Shown here piece by piece: positions 18,281-26,956 of a stretch of 64,000 nucleotides of DNA (its first letter is position 1; each line of letters begins with the position of its first letter). Under the pieces are notes generated by a model. That model was not told where the DNA came from, did no database searches, and saw nothing but the letters and a program-made list of their open reading frames with translations. Position numbers and translations under genes: made by a program. The DNA is taken from positions 854,501-918,500 of the forward strand of contig NZ_CP070608.1 of assembly GCF_017068455.1 (NCBI RefSeq), read 5' to 3'. The stretch comes from Fulvivirga lutea. Its GTDB lineage: Bacteria > Bacteroidota > Bacteroidia > Cytophagales > Cyclobacteriaceae.

Positions 18281-19669
18281 TTAAAGATTTATGTTCAACA
18301 TTTCAGCTACTTGCAACTGCTCATCGCCCGTTATAGTGCTGATTGTTAGGTGATAATCAACAAAATATTTCTTTGCTACACGCATAATGTCTTCTGCCGT
18401 AACTTCTTCATATTGTTGATAAGCTTTGTTTACATCAGCCGGATCTCCGGTTAGCCAAATGTAGCTCGACAAAGAATTGGCAATGTTTGAAGGGCTATCT
18501 AAATTCATTGCATAACTGTATTTGATGTTACTTTTAGTTTCAGTTAACAATACTGAATCTACCGGCTCAGTTTTTAGCTTTTCGAGTAATGCATCAATTT
18601 CTGATTTTACATAACTCATATCGCTTTTGTCAACCAATACGGCATTTACTGACCATAATCCAGGATCAACCATGTTTAGGCCTCCAGCAGAAAGGCTTCT
18701 TACCTTTTGTTCCTCAATCACTAATTTCTTATAGATATCAGACTTTTCTGCAAAGGCCATGTTACCAATTACATCTAGCACAGCCATGTCATTATTTTCC
18801 ACAGAAAATGCAGGACCTTTATAGTTCAAGCCTAATACAGGAGGAAAGTTAGCTTCCTGAATATGTGCATGGCGAGTTTCTTGTTGCTCAGGCTCCTGAG
18901 GAATTTCTTGTTTGAAAGATCCTCTTTCCCAAACGCCAAAATACTTTTTAGCCAAAGTCATAACTTCCTCTTTGTTCACATCACCTACCACCATCAATGT
19001 TGTATATTCTGGCCGGTAGAATCGATCAAAGAATTCTAAAGAGTAATCATATTGGTTTGGCATATCAACTACATCCTCCCAAAATCCTATTGTAGTGTGA
19101 GAGTAGGTGTGTTCTTTAAATGCTGTATTGTATGTTTTCTCATAAAGCTTACTGTATGGGCTAGAGTAGTTTTTTGTATACTCACCTTTTACAGCTCCAG
19201 CTTCAACCTTAAAATCTTCTTGAGAGTACTTAAGATTCATAAAACGATCAGCCTCAAGCTCAAACATTTTATCGAGCATATCTGCATTACCTGTCATGTG
19301 ATACAAAGTTCTGTCCCACCAGGTGTTGGCATTAGCCGCAGCACCAATAGCTTTTAAAGCTTCACTGTATTCTTCTTTGGAATATTTGTCTGTTCCACGA
19401 AACATCATGTGCTCGAAAAAGTGGGCGAAACCAGTTTTTCCTTCTTCCACTTCATCTCTACTTCCGGCTCTCACCACAAGATAAAACGAAGCTAATCCGG
19501 GACTTTCGTAAGGAACTGTTACTACATTAAGTCCATTTTCCAGTGTATCCTGATGGATAGGATATGGAAAAATGCCTTCGGGCTCATTGTTTTCGGCAAC
19601 CTCTTTATTGGAATTGCAGCCAACAACAAATAGTATGGCTGAACACGCAGCCAAGAGTATGTTTTTCAT
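18281..19669 (-). CDS. M16 family zinc metallopeptidase, catalytic subunit, lipoprotein
   Basis: The 462-residue protein has a lipobox ending at Cys18 (LFVVGCNSN) and the inverted zinc motif HFFEH at residues 83-87, with the third glutamate ligand in the EAGAVKGEY region near 157-163. It is the active half of a heterodimeric M16 peptidase whose partner gene follows seven bases downstream. Such pairs degrade periplasmic or signal peptides. The PorE-like gene lies 36 bases upstream on the same strand, so all three may be one operon. Confidence 0.92.
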   Translation of the reverse strand: MKNILLAACSAILFVVGCNSNKEVAENNEPEGIFPYPIHQDTLENGLNVVTVPYESPGLASFYLVVRAGSRDEVEEGKTGFAHFFEHMMFRGTDKYSKEEYSEALKAIGAAANANTWWDRTLYHMTGNADMLDKMFELEADRFMNLKYSQEDFKVEAGAVKGEYTKNYSSPYSKLYEKTYNTAFKEHTYSHTTIGFWEDVVDMPNQYDYSLEFFDRFYRPEYTTLMVVGDVNKEEVMTLAKKYFGVWERGSFKQEIPQEPEQQETRHAHIQEANFPPVLGLNYKGPAFSVENNDMAVLDVIGNMAFAEKSDIYKKLVIEEQKVRSLSAGGLNMVDPGLWSVNAVLVDKSDMSYVKSEIDALLEKLKTEPVDSVLLTETKSNIKYSYAMNLDSPSNIANSLSSYIWLTGDPADVNKAYQQYEEVTAEDIMRVAKKYFVDYHLTISTITGDEQLQVAEMLNINL

Positions 19670-19705
19670 AATTAGTATTGGGTTTGTTTTGAATATGTCT
19701 GAGAA

Positions 19706-21694
19706 TTAATTTCCAGAATCATCGAAGTAGTCATCTTCATCGAAATCTTCGCCATCGCTTCTACGGCCAACTTCCAGAATTTTAAATTCCGTTCTTCTAT
19801 TTACCTGATGTTCTTCTTCGGTAGTTGCATTTTGAATAATCAATTTAGATTCTCCATAACCTCGCGCAACCATCCTGGATTTATCAACCCCTTGAGAGGC
19901 GATGTAATCCACCGCAGATTGAGCCCTTCTTTCCGAAAGTCTTAAGTTATACTGTTCAGTTTGCCTGTCATCGGTATGTGAACTAAGCTCAATTTTAATT
20001 TCAGGATTATCCTTCAAAATCGTAACTAGCTTGTCCAGTTCGGCTGCCGCATCATCTCTGATTTCATATCTATCCAAATCGTAATAAATATTCTCAAGAA
20101 CAAATACTTTGTTTTTCTCGAGCTTTTCAAGCACAAGTAAAGTGTCAAACTTAACTTCAGTTACAAGCGAAGTTAGTGTATCTCTATCAGCAGATTTACC
20201 TACAGTAGTAAATGGTTGTCTTGTAATTAGATATTGTTGTTTCCCGCCAGTCTTTTTAGCAACCAAATTGTAATGCTCATGCTCATACACTCTGAAGAGG
20301 AATTTTCCATCATCACCTGTGGTAGCTTCATCTAATTCATTGCCGCTGTAATCCAGCAATCGAACATCCACGCCAGTTAGTATTTGTAAAGAATCGTTGC
20401 TGTCGTGCGTCATGGTCACACCTTCCAGGTAGTAATTCACAATTTTAAGATTCGGATCTTCATTTAGGAAGGTATAGATGTCATCGTCTCCTTCGCCACC
20501 ATCTCTGTTTGATGTGAAAAACCCTCTGTCTGCTTTGTAGAGAAACATCCCAAAATCATCGGCATTGGAGTTGATAGGAACTCCAAGATTTTCAACAGTT
20601 GTTACACCATTTGTTCTTCGAGCAACAAATAAATCTAAGCCGCCAAAGCCAGGATGTCCGTCACTAGAAAAATATAAATGTCCATCGTCAGAAACGTATG
20701 GAAACATATCATTACCTGTAGTATTTAACTCAGGCCCCATGTTAATTACTTTATAAAATCGACCTCTGGCATTTCTTCGGGCACTGTAAAGGTCTACCCC
20801 ACCATAACCACCAGGGCGGTTGGAAGCAAAATAAAGGGTGCGACCATCTCTACTAAACGCAGGAGAGGAATCCCAATAGCCGGGATTGTTAATATTCAAC
20901 ATTCTTGGCTCAGTCCATTGGCCGTTCCTTAGTATAGACATGAATAGATTGACATCTGCCGTTCCTTTTCTTTTACCAGAGTTACCTCTTGCGAAAACAA
21001 TAGTTTTCCCATCAGGACTAAAAGTGAGAGAGCCTTCATTAACATTATTTGTATTTATTAAATCACTAATAGATTTAATGCTTGTGCTGTCTACACGGGC
21101 GCCATTTGTTTCTGCTACGTAGATGTTTGTAAATGGTGTACCAGTGGCTAAATAAATTTTATTATTTCCTCTGCTAGACGTGAAATAGAGCTTACCATCA
21201 TTATAAATAGGAGAATATTCTGCTGCAGATGTATTTACTGCCGATAGGTTTTTAACCCGAAAGAAATTCTCTTTCTGCCTAAGCTCATCAAGGTAATTGA
21301 GGTTATCAAATTCTTCACTTGCACGTGCTTGAAACTCTTCGTTATCTACAGATTTCAAATATTTATCAAGTTCAGCTCGGGCTTTTTCATACTCCCCTCT
21401 TGATTTTAACGCAAAAGCATAATGCAAACGAATAGAGTCATTTTCCATTCCGTTAAGCATAGCCTTCTCATAATATGGGGCGGATTCAAAGAATCTATTT
21501 GATTTTCGATACGATTCGGCTACAAAGAAATTGGCCTCTGGGTCGTCAGGGTTTTTAGCCAAAACTTTGTTGTAAGTATCAATTGTATTCTGATACCTAC
21601 CTAAAGAAAATTCTTTGTTTGCCTTCTTGTAAACACTGCAAGAAGCTGTAATAAGTAGTAGCGAGACTACAATTAGTTGAGTTAAGCGATTCAT
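19706..21694 (-). CDS. PorE-like TPR/PD40/OmpA lipoprotein, possible T9SS component
   Basis: The 662-residue lipoprotein (LLLITASCSVYKK) has four parts in order: tetratricopeptide repeats (about 20-130), a beta-propeller of PD40-type repeats (about 145-405; SPAFSRDGRTLYFASN is one), a carboxypeptidase-regulatory-like domain (about 430-500), and an OmpA C-terminal peptidoglycan-binding domain (about 540-650, with ELSSHTDDRQTEQYN and LSERRAQSAVDYI). This is the architecture of PorE, which links the type IX secretion trans-envelope complex to peptidoglycan. Several paralogues of this architecture exist in Bacteroidota, so identity as true PorE is not certain. An acidic tail (EDFDEDDYFDD) ends the protein. 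Confidence 0.85.
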   Translation of the reverse strand: MNRLTQLIVVSLLLITASCSVYKKANKEFSLGRYQNTIDTYNKVLAKNPDDPEANFFVAESYRKSNRFFESAPYYEKAMLNGMENDSIRLHYAFALKSRGEYEKARAELDKYLKSVDNEEFQARASEEFDNLNYLDELRQKENFFRVKNLSAVNTSAAEYSPIYNDGKLYFTSSRGNNKIYLATGTPFTNIYVAETNGARVDSTSIKSISDLINTNNVNEGSLTFSPDGKTIVFARGNSGKRKGTADVNLFMSILRNGQWTEPRMLNINNPGYWDSSPAFSRDGRTLYFASNRPGGYGGVDLYSARRNARGRFYKVINMGPELNTTGNDMFPYVSDDGHLYFSSDGHPGFGGLDLFVARRTNGVTTVENLGVPINSNADDFGMFLYKADRGFFTSNRDGGEGDDDIYTFLNEDPNLKIVNYYLEGVTMTHDSNDSLQILTGVDVRLLDYSGNELDEATTGDDGKFLFRVYEHEHYNLVAKKTGGKQQYLITRQPFTTVGKSADRDTLTSLVTEVKFDTLLVLEKLEKNKVFVLENIYYDLDRYEIRDDAAAELDKLVTILKDNPEIKIELSSHTDDRQTEQYNLRLSERRAQSAVDYIASQGVDKSRMVARGYGESKLIIQNATTEEEHQVNRRTEFKILEVGRRSDGEDFDEDDYFDDSGN

Positions 21695-21759
21695 GCGTTA
21701 TAATTCTCCTTCAATAATAATGAATTACAAGTCCTGAATGATAACGAAAAACAATTTTG

Positions 21760-22257
21760 TTAGATTGCTGTGGAAGGAAGAAACCTACCTGCCCAACTTT
21801 CTGCCAATGGTAAAATCCATTTTTCTTCCAGCTCTTTCTTCAATGATATGGCATTGTTAAACACCATCACTTCAGTAGCAAGCTCACCTGATTTTACTTT
21901 GTTTTTGAAATTATTGAGTGATTCGATTTTTATTTCATCGTTTTCTTTAAATGCGATTTGGGTTCTGTCAAATAAATCAACATTCAAGTTTTGCGCTAAA
22001 GACCGCATAAAATTTACGGATGAATCAATAGAGCAACCTGTTGCATTATGCAAATTTTCATCTACAGCTAATGCTATAAAACGATTATAATAAATTTTGT
22101 ATGACGCCTGAAGGTTATTTCCATGCGCGGTCCATTGATTTATAAATTGCTCGAGGAGCGGTTCTATTTTAGCTATTTCTTCAGTGGTTAACTCCCGTGA
22201 GGATTGATAGACCCACAAGCGCGCATTGTCTGAAATAGAATCAAATGATACATACAT
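21760..22257 (-). CDS. Conserved hypothetical protein, 165 residues
   Basis: The frame is preferred from the ATG at 22257 (MYVSFDSISDNARLWVYQSS) rather than 22305, because the first 16 codons add an unconvincing leader. The product is soluble and alpha/beta, with TGCSIDSSVNFMRSL in the middle. Similar proteins are common in Bacteroidota and are sometimes labelled 'ABC transporter ATPase', but no Walker motif is present and that label is wrong for this sequence. The function is unknown. It is divergent from the response regulator gene. Confidence 0.75.
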   Translation of the reverse strand: MYVSFDSISDNARLWVYQSSRELTTEEIAKIEPLLEQFINQWTAHGNNLQASYKIYYNRFIALAVDENLHNATGCSIDSSVNFMRSLAQNLNVDLFDRTQIAFKENDEIKIESLNNFKNKVKSGELATEVMVFNNAISLKKELEEKWILPLAESWAGRFLPSTAI

Positions 22258-22386
22258 AGTCTCAAATTTAACAAATAAACTTATTCCGTTAGCCAAAAGT
22301 TTCAATTCTCATTACAAGTCAGGTAAATGACTTTTTAGGCACTTTTAAGCCTATAAATTAGCGTTCTGTTTTGCCAATCCGTTACC

Positions 22387-22421
22387 CGTGATAGTTTCGT
22401 GATACTTGCTAAATACATTTG
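22387..22421 (+). promoter_or_regulatory. Operator and promoter of the response regulator operon
   Basis: CGTGAT occurs at 22387-22392 and again at 22398-22403, an 11-bp period typical of OmpR-family binding sites. The TACATTTG at 22414-22421 matches the Bacteroidota -7 element TAnnTTTG, with its TTTG starting 20 bp after the second repeat. No good TTTG is present at -33, as expected when an activator replaces it. The same arrangement recurs at 26449-26483. Confidence 0.7.
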
Positions 22422-22441
22422 TGGGGTCAGTATTTAAAAAA

Positions 22442-23161
22442 ATGAAGAGAGTTTTACTCATAGAGGATGATTTGCACATAAAGGAACTTTTAGAAATACA
22501 TCTTAAAGATCTTGGCTGTGAGCTTACCATGGCCATGGATGGCAAGGTCGGATATACCCTTGCTACAAAAGAGCAGTTTGACTTGATCATTTTAGATATC
22601 ATGCTTCCAAATAAAGACGGGTTGGAGATTTGCAGAGACCTTCGCGCCCATCAAATTCTTACCCCTATTCTAATGCTTACCGCTCGTAGCGAAGAAATTG
22701 ATAAAATAATGGGATTAGAAACCGGGGCCGATGACTATTTAACGAAACCATTTAGTGTTAGGGAATTTATTGCTCGTGTAAAAGCCATTTTCAGAAGAAT
22801 GGAAATGTCTAAAGGAGATAAAGAAGACAAAGCTTTATTAAAGATTGGGGAATTGATAATAGACCATGCGAAAAGAAAGGTTGTGGATGGTGAAGAACGC
22901 ATAGAACTTACGCCCAAAGAATTCGATTTATTGTATTTGTTAGCTTCCAACCCTGGCAAAAGCTACAGTCGTGATAGATTATTGACCCTTGTTTGGGGAT
23001 ATGAATTTGAAGGGTATGAGCATACTGTAAACTCACATATTAACAGGTTAAGAGCCAAAGTAGAAAAAAACCTATCTAATCCGCAATACATTCTCACCAC
23101 GTGGGGCGTGGGTTACCGTTTTAATGATGAGCTTGAAATAACTAAAAACCTAGCCTCATGA
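22442..23161 (+). CDS. OmpR/PhoB-family response regulator
   Basis: The 239-residue protein has a receiver domain with the acidic pocket IEDD, the phospho-acceptor Asp52 (LIILDIMLPNKDG) and the conserved lysine in LTKPFS near 102. The C-terminal winged-helix domain contains ELTPKEFDLLYLLAS and GYEFEGYEHTVNSHINRLRAK. The start at 22442 is chosen because the receiver fold begins there (MKRVLLIEDD); the in-frame ATG at 22406 lies inside the promoter region. It overlaps the kinase gene by four bases (ATGA), so the two are co-translated. The direct repeat just upstream is likely its own binding site. Confidence 0.95.
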   Translation: MKRVLLIEDDLHIKELLEIHLKDLGCELTMAMDGKVGYTLATKEQFDLIILDIMLPNKDGLEICRDLRAHQILTPILMLTARSEEIDKIMGLETGADDYLTKPFSVREFIARVKAIFRRMEMSKGDKEDKALLKIGELIIDHAKRKVVDGEERIELTPKEFDLLYLLASNPGKSYSRDRLLTLVWGYEFEGYEHTVNSHINRLRAKVEKNLSNPQYILTTWGVGYRFNDELEITKNLAS

Positions 23162-24627
23162 GAAAGTTGCCATATTTCTGGAAAATTAGCATCACACTGG
23201 TTGGTTTGTTGTTAATCGTTGGGATAGTGTTCGTAGCTGTAACGGCCCAATTTGCTGAGAAATATTTTCAAGAACGGAATCAGCGTTTAAATGCCTCCAT
23301 TGCTGAGCACATTATTACCGAAGTGAAGCCATTTATAAATGGCGAACTTTCAAAAGAAGCTACTCACGACATCATGCACCACATGATGGCCATTAACCCA
23401 AGTGTGGAGGTTTATTTGGTAGATCCTAATGGTAAAATAATAAGTTATGTGGCGCCCTACAAAAAGGTGAAACTTGATTCCATCAATTTAAAACCGGTAA
23501 AGAAATTTATAAAGTCAAAAGGCAAGCAATATGTTGTTGGTGATGATCCTCGTAATCCTGAAAAACAAAAAGTATTTTCAGCGGCACCCATTATTGGTGT
23601 TAAAGAAAATGTAGATGGCTATGTATATGTAGTGCTAGCCAGCGAAGAATACGAATCCGTTTCTGATTATCTTTTTAATAGCTATATAGCAAAGCTGGGA
23701 GGCAGAACATTAATAATATCACTTGCAGCCGCCATTCTCTTGGGTATTTTAATTATTTGGTTGATCACTAAAAACCTGAATAAACTCATTGATACTGTGA
23801 ATAGATTTAGAAATGGAGAAATGAGTGCACGCATGGAAGTGAAGGAAGAAGGAGGGCTAAATGACCTATCTATTGCGTTCAATGAAATGGCCGATACCAT
23901 CGTAGGTAACATCGAAGATCTTAAATCAATGGAAAACCTCAGGCGAGAACTGGTGGGCAATGTTTCGCATGATTTACGAACACCTCTTGCCGTTATTCAT
24001 GGGTATATCGAAACGTTGATTATTAAAAAGGACAGTCTGAATAACACAGAGAGAGAAAAGTATTTGACCATTATTTTAGAAAGCACTGAAAAGTTAAAAA
24101 AATTGGTAAACGAGCTTTTTGAGCTTTCGAAGTTGGAGGCCAAGCAAGTGGTTCCCAATAAAGAGCCATTCTACATTCAAGACCTGATGAATGACCTCGT
24201 GCATAAATATCAAATGCTCGCTAAAGAAAAAGACATAACTATTCAGGCAAGTTCAGAGGCAAGTCACTCAAATATGATGGTGAACGCGGATGTTAGTTTG
24301 ATTGAAAGGGTACTACAGAATCTATTGGATAATGCACTGAAATTTACTCCGAAGCATGGTTTAATTACATTGCAGATTGACCAGGCAGATCAAAATGTAG
24401 AAATTAAAGTTTCTGATAATGGGCCGGGAATCCCTAAAGATCAAATCCCATTTATTTTTGATAGATATCATATAGGAGATAAGCGCATTAGCCTCGATAA
24501 AAATAGCACTGGTCTTGGGCTGGCCATTGTAAAAAAGATACTTGAAATTCACGATGCTACCATAGAATTAACGAGCAGATTGAATCAAGGCACAACATTT
24601 AAATTTCAATTACCTCAATATAGTTAA
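23158..24627 (+). CDS. Membrane sensor histidine kinase with HAMP domain
   Basis: The 489-residue kinase has two membrane helices (about 10-30 and 180-202) around a periplasmic sensor domain of about 150 residues. A HAMP linker (TKNLNKLIDTVNRFRNGEM) follows, and the phospho-acceptor is His271 in GNVSHDLRTPLAVIHG. The N-box is NLLDNALKFTP, then DNGPGIP and STGLGLAIVKKI. It is the cognate kinase of the regulator that overlaps it. The next gene, a DM13 lipoprotein, begins two bases after its stop codon, so the signal and the downstream envelope genes are likely linked. Confidence 0.94.
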   Translation: MRKLPYFWKISITLVGLLLIVGIVFVAVTAQFAEKYFQERNQRLNASIAEHIITEVKPFINGELSKEATHDIMHHMMAINPSVEVYLVDPNGKIISYVAPYKKVKLDSINLKPVKKFIKSKGKQYVVGDDPRNPEKQKVFSAAPIIGVKENVDGYVYVVLASEEYESVSDYLFNSYIAKLGGRTLIISLAAAILLGILIIWLITKNLNKLIDTVNRFRNGEMSARMEVKEEGGLNDLSIAFNEMADTIVGNIEDLKSMENLRRELVGNVSHDLRTPLAVIHGYIETLIIKKDSLNNTEREKYLTIILESTEKLKKLVNELFELSKLEAKQVVPNKEPFYIQDLMNDLVHKYQMLAKEKDITIQASSEASHSNMMVNADVSLIERVLQNLLDNALKFTPKHGLITLQIDQADQNVEIKVSDNGPGIPKDQIPFIFDRYHIGDKRISLDKNSTGLGLAIVKKILEIHDATIELTSRLNQGTTFKFQLPQYS

Positions 24628-24628
24628 A

Positions 24629-25567
24629 ATGAGAAAGATTTTAGGAATGATATTTTTGGCTACACTCTCCGCTTGCATAGGCACAGATGTAGTGAATGAC
24701 CCGTTGGTAGACCCTACACTTACCATTGAAGATGATGACAAGCTCGTTACACTTTTAGTGGGGGATACAGAGCAATTAACTGTACTTTATATGAATGAAA
24801 CTGGGGCAGCTGAATCAGTAGATCCTATTTGGATGGTCGACAATTCCGATATTGCAACCGTAAATAATGATGGCTTAGTGACTGCCAGTGCAAAAGGACA
24901 AACAAATTTACGAGCAACATTTAATGGCATATCAAGTTTGGATGTTCTGATAAGTGTTGCTGAAAATATGGATGACATCGTAAAAGTGCTGATCACTGAA
25001 CCAGAAAAATCAAAAATTGATGTAGGTGAAATGCTTCAACTTAGTGCTACGGGCTGGAATTTAAGTAACATGCAAGTGGTAGATGGTGTGGTAACTTGGG
25101 AGGTGGACAATGAAAGTGTTGCAACCATTAGTGAAGCTGGAGTACTAACCGGCATTTCTAATGGTAATGTTAAAATAACCGCTTCTATTGATGGTGTAAA
25201 TAGTGTGCCAGTCGAAGTTGAAGTAGGCTCTAACGCACTTACGGCTCAGTTCGAAGGAAGAAGTGGTTATACAGCGGTAGGCACGGCAACACTAGACACC
25301 AATGATGATGGTGATATTATTCTTACCCTAAGTGATGATTTTCGAACATCATTTGCTTTAGGCACCTTTATTTATTTATCAAACAGTACATCCGGCTCCG
25401 AAACAAAAGGTGGCGGGCTACAACTAGGTGAAATAACCACCAATGGAGCCAAAACATTTAACGTTTCACAGGCAAATGCAAGTGTAACACTTAACACGTA
25501 TCGATATGTAATTGTGTTGTGTTTTCCGGCCTCAATCACATTTGGTTTAGCAGACTTTCAAAAATAA
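24629..25567 (+). CDS. Lipoprotein with bacterial Ig-like domains and a DM13 domain
   Basis: The 312-residue lipoprotein (lipobox LSACIG, Cys16) has two BIG2-type immunoglobulin-like domains. Each carries the signature of a value followed by 'GLVTA' or 'GVLTGISNG' and a repeat such as DNSDIATVNNDG and DNESVATISEAG. The C-terminal 110 residues look like a DM13 domain: FEGRSGYTAVGTATL, DDFRTSFALGTFIYLS, and VIVLCFPASITFGLADF with the conserved cysteine. DM13 domains have been proposed to act in electron transfer through that cysteine; this has not been shown for a protein of this type. It directly follows the kinase gene and precedes an outer-membrane barrel by four bases. Confidence 0.8.
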   Translation: MRKILGMIFLATLSACIGTDVVNDPLVDPTLTIEDDDKLVTLLVGDTEQLTVLYMNETGAAESVDPIWMVDNSDIATVNNDGLVTASAKGQTNLRATFNGISSLDVLISVAENMDDIVKVLITEPEKSKIDVGEMLQLSATGWNLSNMQVVDGVVTWEVDNESVATISEAGVLTGISNGNVKITASIDGVNSVPVEVEVGSNALTAQFEGRSGYTAVGTATLDTNDDGDIILTLSDDFRTSFALGTFIYLSNSTSGSETKGGGLQLGEITTNGAKTFNVSQANASVTLNTYRYVIVLCFPASITFGLADFQK

Positions 25568-25571
25568 AATC

Positions 25572-26432
25572 ATGAAGAAATTAATAATATTTTCATTACT
25601 CGTATCTATTGGTATAAGTTCTTTTGCCGGGGGTGGCTGGCCGCAAGAAAAAGGTAAAGGCTACTTTAAGCTCGGCCAAAATGCCATTGTTGCAGATAAA
25701 TTTTACGATTTAGAAGGCGATATTATCGACATTACCACCATTAGCCTGTATACAACCAGTCTATATGGTGAGTATGGTATTACTGACCGTTTAACGGCCA
25801 TTGCTTATATTCCGTTTTTTGTTCGAAGCACATTAAATGAGCAGGAATTTCAACCTTCGGGCACGGTCATCCCTGGTGATGAAATAAATTCATTTGGCGA
25901 TACTGACATAGGCATTAAATATGGCTGGACACCGGGAAAGAAGATAGCCTTTGCCACCACACTAACTTTAGGCTTGCCATTGGGTAAAACAGCAGAAGGT
26001 ACCACTGATTCTGGCGATGCAAGAATACTTCAAACAGGCGATGGTGAATTCAATCAAATGCTTTTTGCCGATGCCAGTTACTCATTTTATCCTTTGCCGT
26101 TGTATGCTTCAATTGGCCTTGGATATAACAACCGAACAGACGGTTTTTCTGATGAAATCAGATATAGTGCCGAATTAGGGTATACCGTATTTAAAAATTT
26201 CAATGCAGCCTTAAAACTATACGCCACAAAATCAACCAACAATGGAGACGAGAATGGGCAACCCGGAGGAACTGTTTTTGGCAATAATGTGGAGTACATT
26301 TCTTATGGACCGGAAATCAGCTATATATTCAAAGAACACTTTGGAGTGGTAGTTTCAGCTGCTTATGCTACCGGAGGTCAAAATCTACTGGCTGCTCCAA
26401 ATTATGGGTTCGGATTTTTTTATAAACTTTAA
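25572..26432 (+). CDS. Outer-membrane beta-barrel protein, first copy
   Basis: The 286-residue protein has a signal peptide (LLVSIGISSFAGGG), then about a dozen alternating amphipathic strands and a C-terminal strand ending FGFFYKL. It resembles the transporter-like barrel family with a 'YGITDRLTAIAYIPF' start. It is paralogous to the barrel at 26956-27840: both start with W-x-K-K/EKGKGYFKL, then SLYxEYG(I/L)TD and a SFYPxPxY segment. It follows the DM13/Ig lipoprotein closely and should be co-transcribed with the two-component genes. The substrate is unknown. Confidence 0.82.
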   Translation: MKKLIIFSLLVSIGISSFAGGGWPQEKGKGYFKLGQNAIVADKFYDLEGDIIDITTISLYTTSLYGEYGITDRLTAIAYIPFFVRSTLNEQEFQPSGTVIPGDEINSFGDTDIGIKYGWTPGKKIAFATTLTLGLPLGKTAEGTTDSGDARILQTGDGEFNQMLFADASYSFYPLPLYASIGLGYNNRTDGFSDEIRYSAELGYTVFKNFNAALKLYATKSTNNGDENGQPGGTVFGNNVEYISYGPEISYIFKEHFGVVVSAAYATGGQNLLAAPNYGFGFFYKL

Positions 26433-26448
26433 CTTTCTGTTAGAACCT

Positions 26449-26483
26449 CGTGATCTTTTCGTGATAACTCATGTCGTAGTTTG
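26449..26483 (+). promoter_or_regulatory. Operator and promoter of the second DM13/barrel pair
   Basis: CGTGAT lies at 26449-26454 and 26460-26465, the same 11-bp direct repeat found ahead of the response regulator gene. TAGTTTG (26477-26483) carries a TTTG that starts exactly 20 bp from the second repeat, as at the other site. The shared sequence and spacing indicate the same regulator and an activator-type promoter. Confidence 0.7.
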
Positions 26484-26506
26484 TATCAAACAAAAACAAA
26501 TAAGAC

Positions 26507-26956
26507 ATGAAAAAATTAGCAGTATTATTTTTAACAATTAGTGTAGTATTTCTTAGCTGCAGCGATGATGATGGTGAAACAGTAACAATTGACAGCAGTC
26601 AACCAACAGGTAACTTAAGTGTACAACAATCTGGCAGCTTTGTAGCTGAAGGGGGCACAAATAGTTCAGGAACTGTTGACATTGGCATTGATACTCAAGG
26701 CACTCAGTTTCTTCGTTTAGGATCAAACTTTGAAACAGCCGTTGGAACAGGAACAGTAGCAGTATACTTGTCAACCTCAGCTGTTTATACTCCAGACCCG
26801 ATGAACGGCAATCCAAATTTAAGGTTAGTAGGTTCGGTTAACGAGAATGGTCAAGCCTTCTTTAAACTCGATCCTGTAGCAGAAGCTAAGTTCACTCACG
26901 TGATCTTGTGGTGTACTTCAGTGGGCGTACAGTTTGGTAATGCAGAATTGAACTAA
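26507..26956 (+). CDS. DM13-domain lipoprotein
   Basis: The 149-residue lipoprotein (VVFLSCSDDDG, Cys18) consists of a short acidic linker and one DM13 domain (about 35-149). It has the family features SGSFVAEGGTNSSG, a FETAVGTGTVAVYLS strand pair, and ILWCTSVGVQFGNAEL with the conserved cysteine after tryptophan. It lacks the Ig-like domains of its paralogue at 24629-25567. The gene has its own operator-type promoter and shares the A of its TAA stop with the ATG of the next gene. It is probably displayed on the outer or inner leaflet of the envelope next to the barrel. Confidence 0.83.
   Translation: MKKLAVLFLTISVVFLSCSDDDGETVTIDSSQPTGNLSVQQSGSFVAEGGTNSSGTVDIGIDTQGTQFLRLGSNFETAVGTGTVAVYLSTSAVYTPDPMNGNPNLRLVGSVNENGQAFFKLDPVAEAKFTHVILWCTSVGVQFGNAELN

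Noticed and set aside
22406-22441. Upstream in-frame ATG extending the response regulator by 12 residues
   Set aside because: It lies within the -7 promoter element, and the receiver fold begins exactly at the ATG at 22442.
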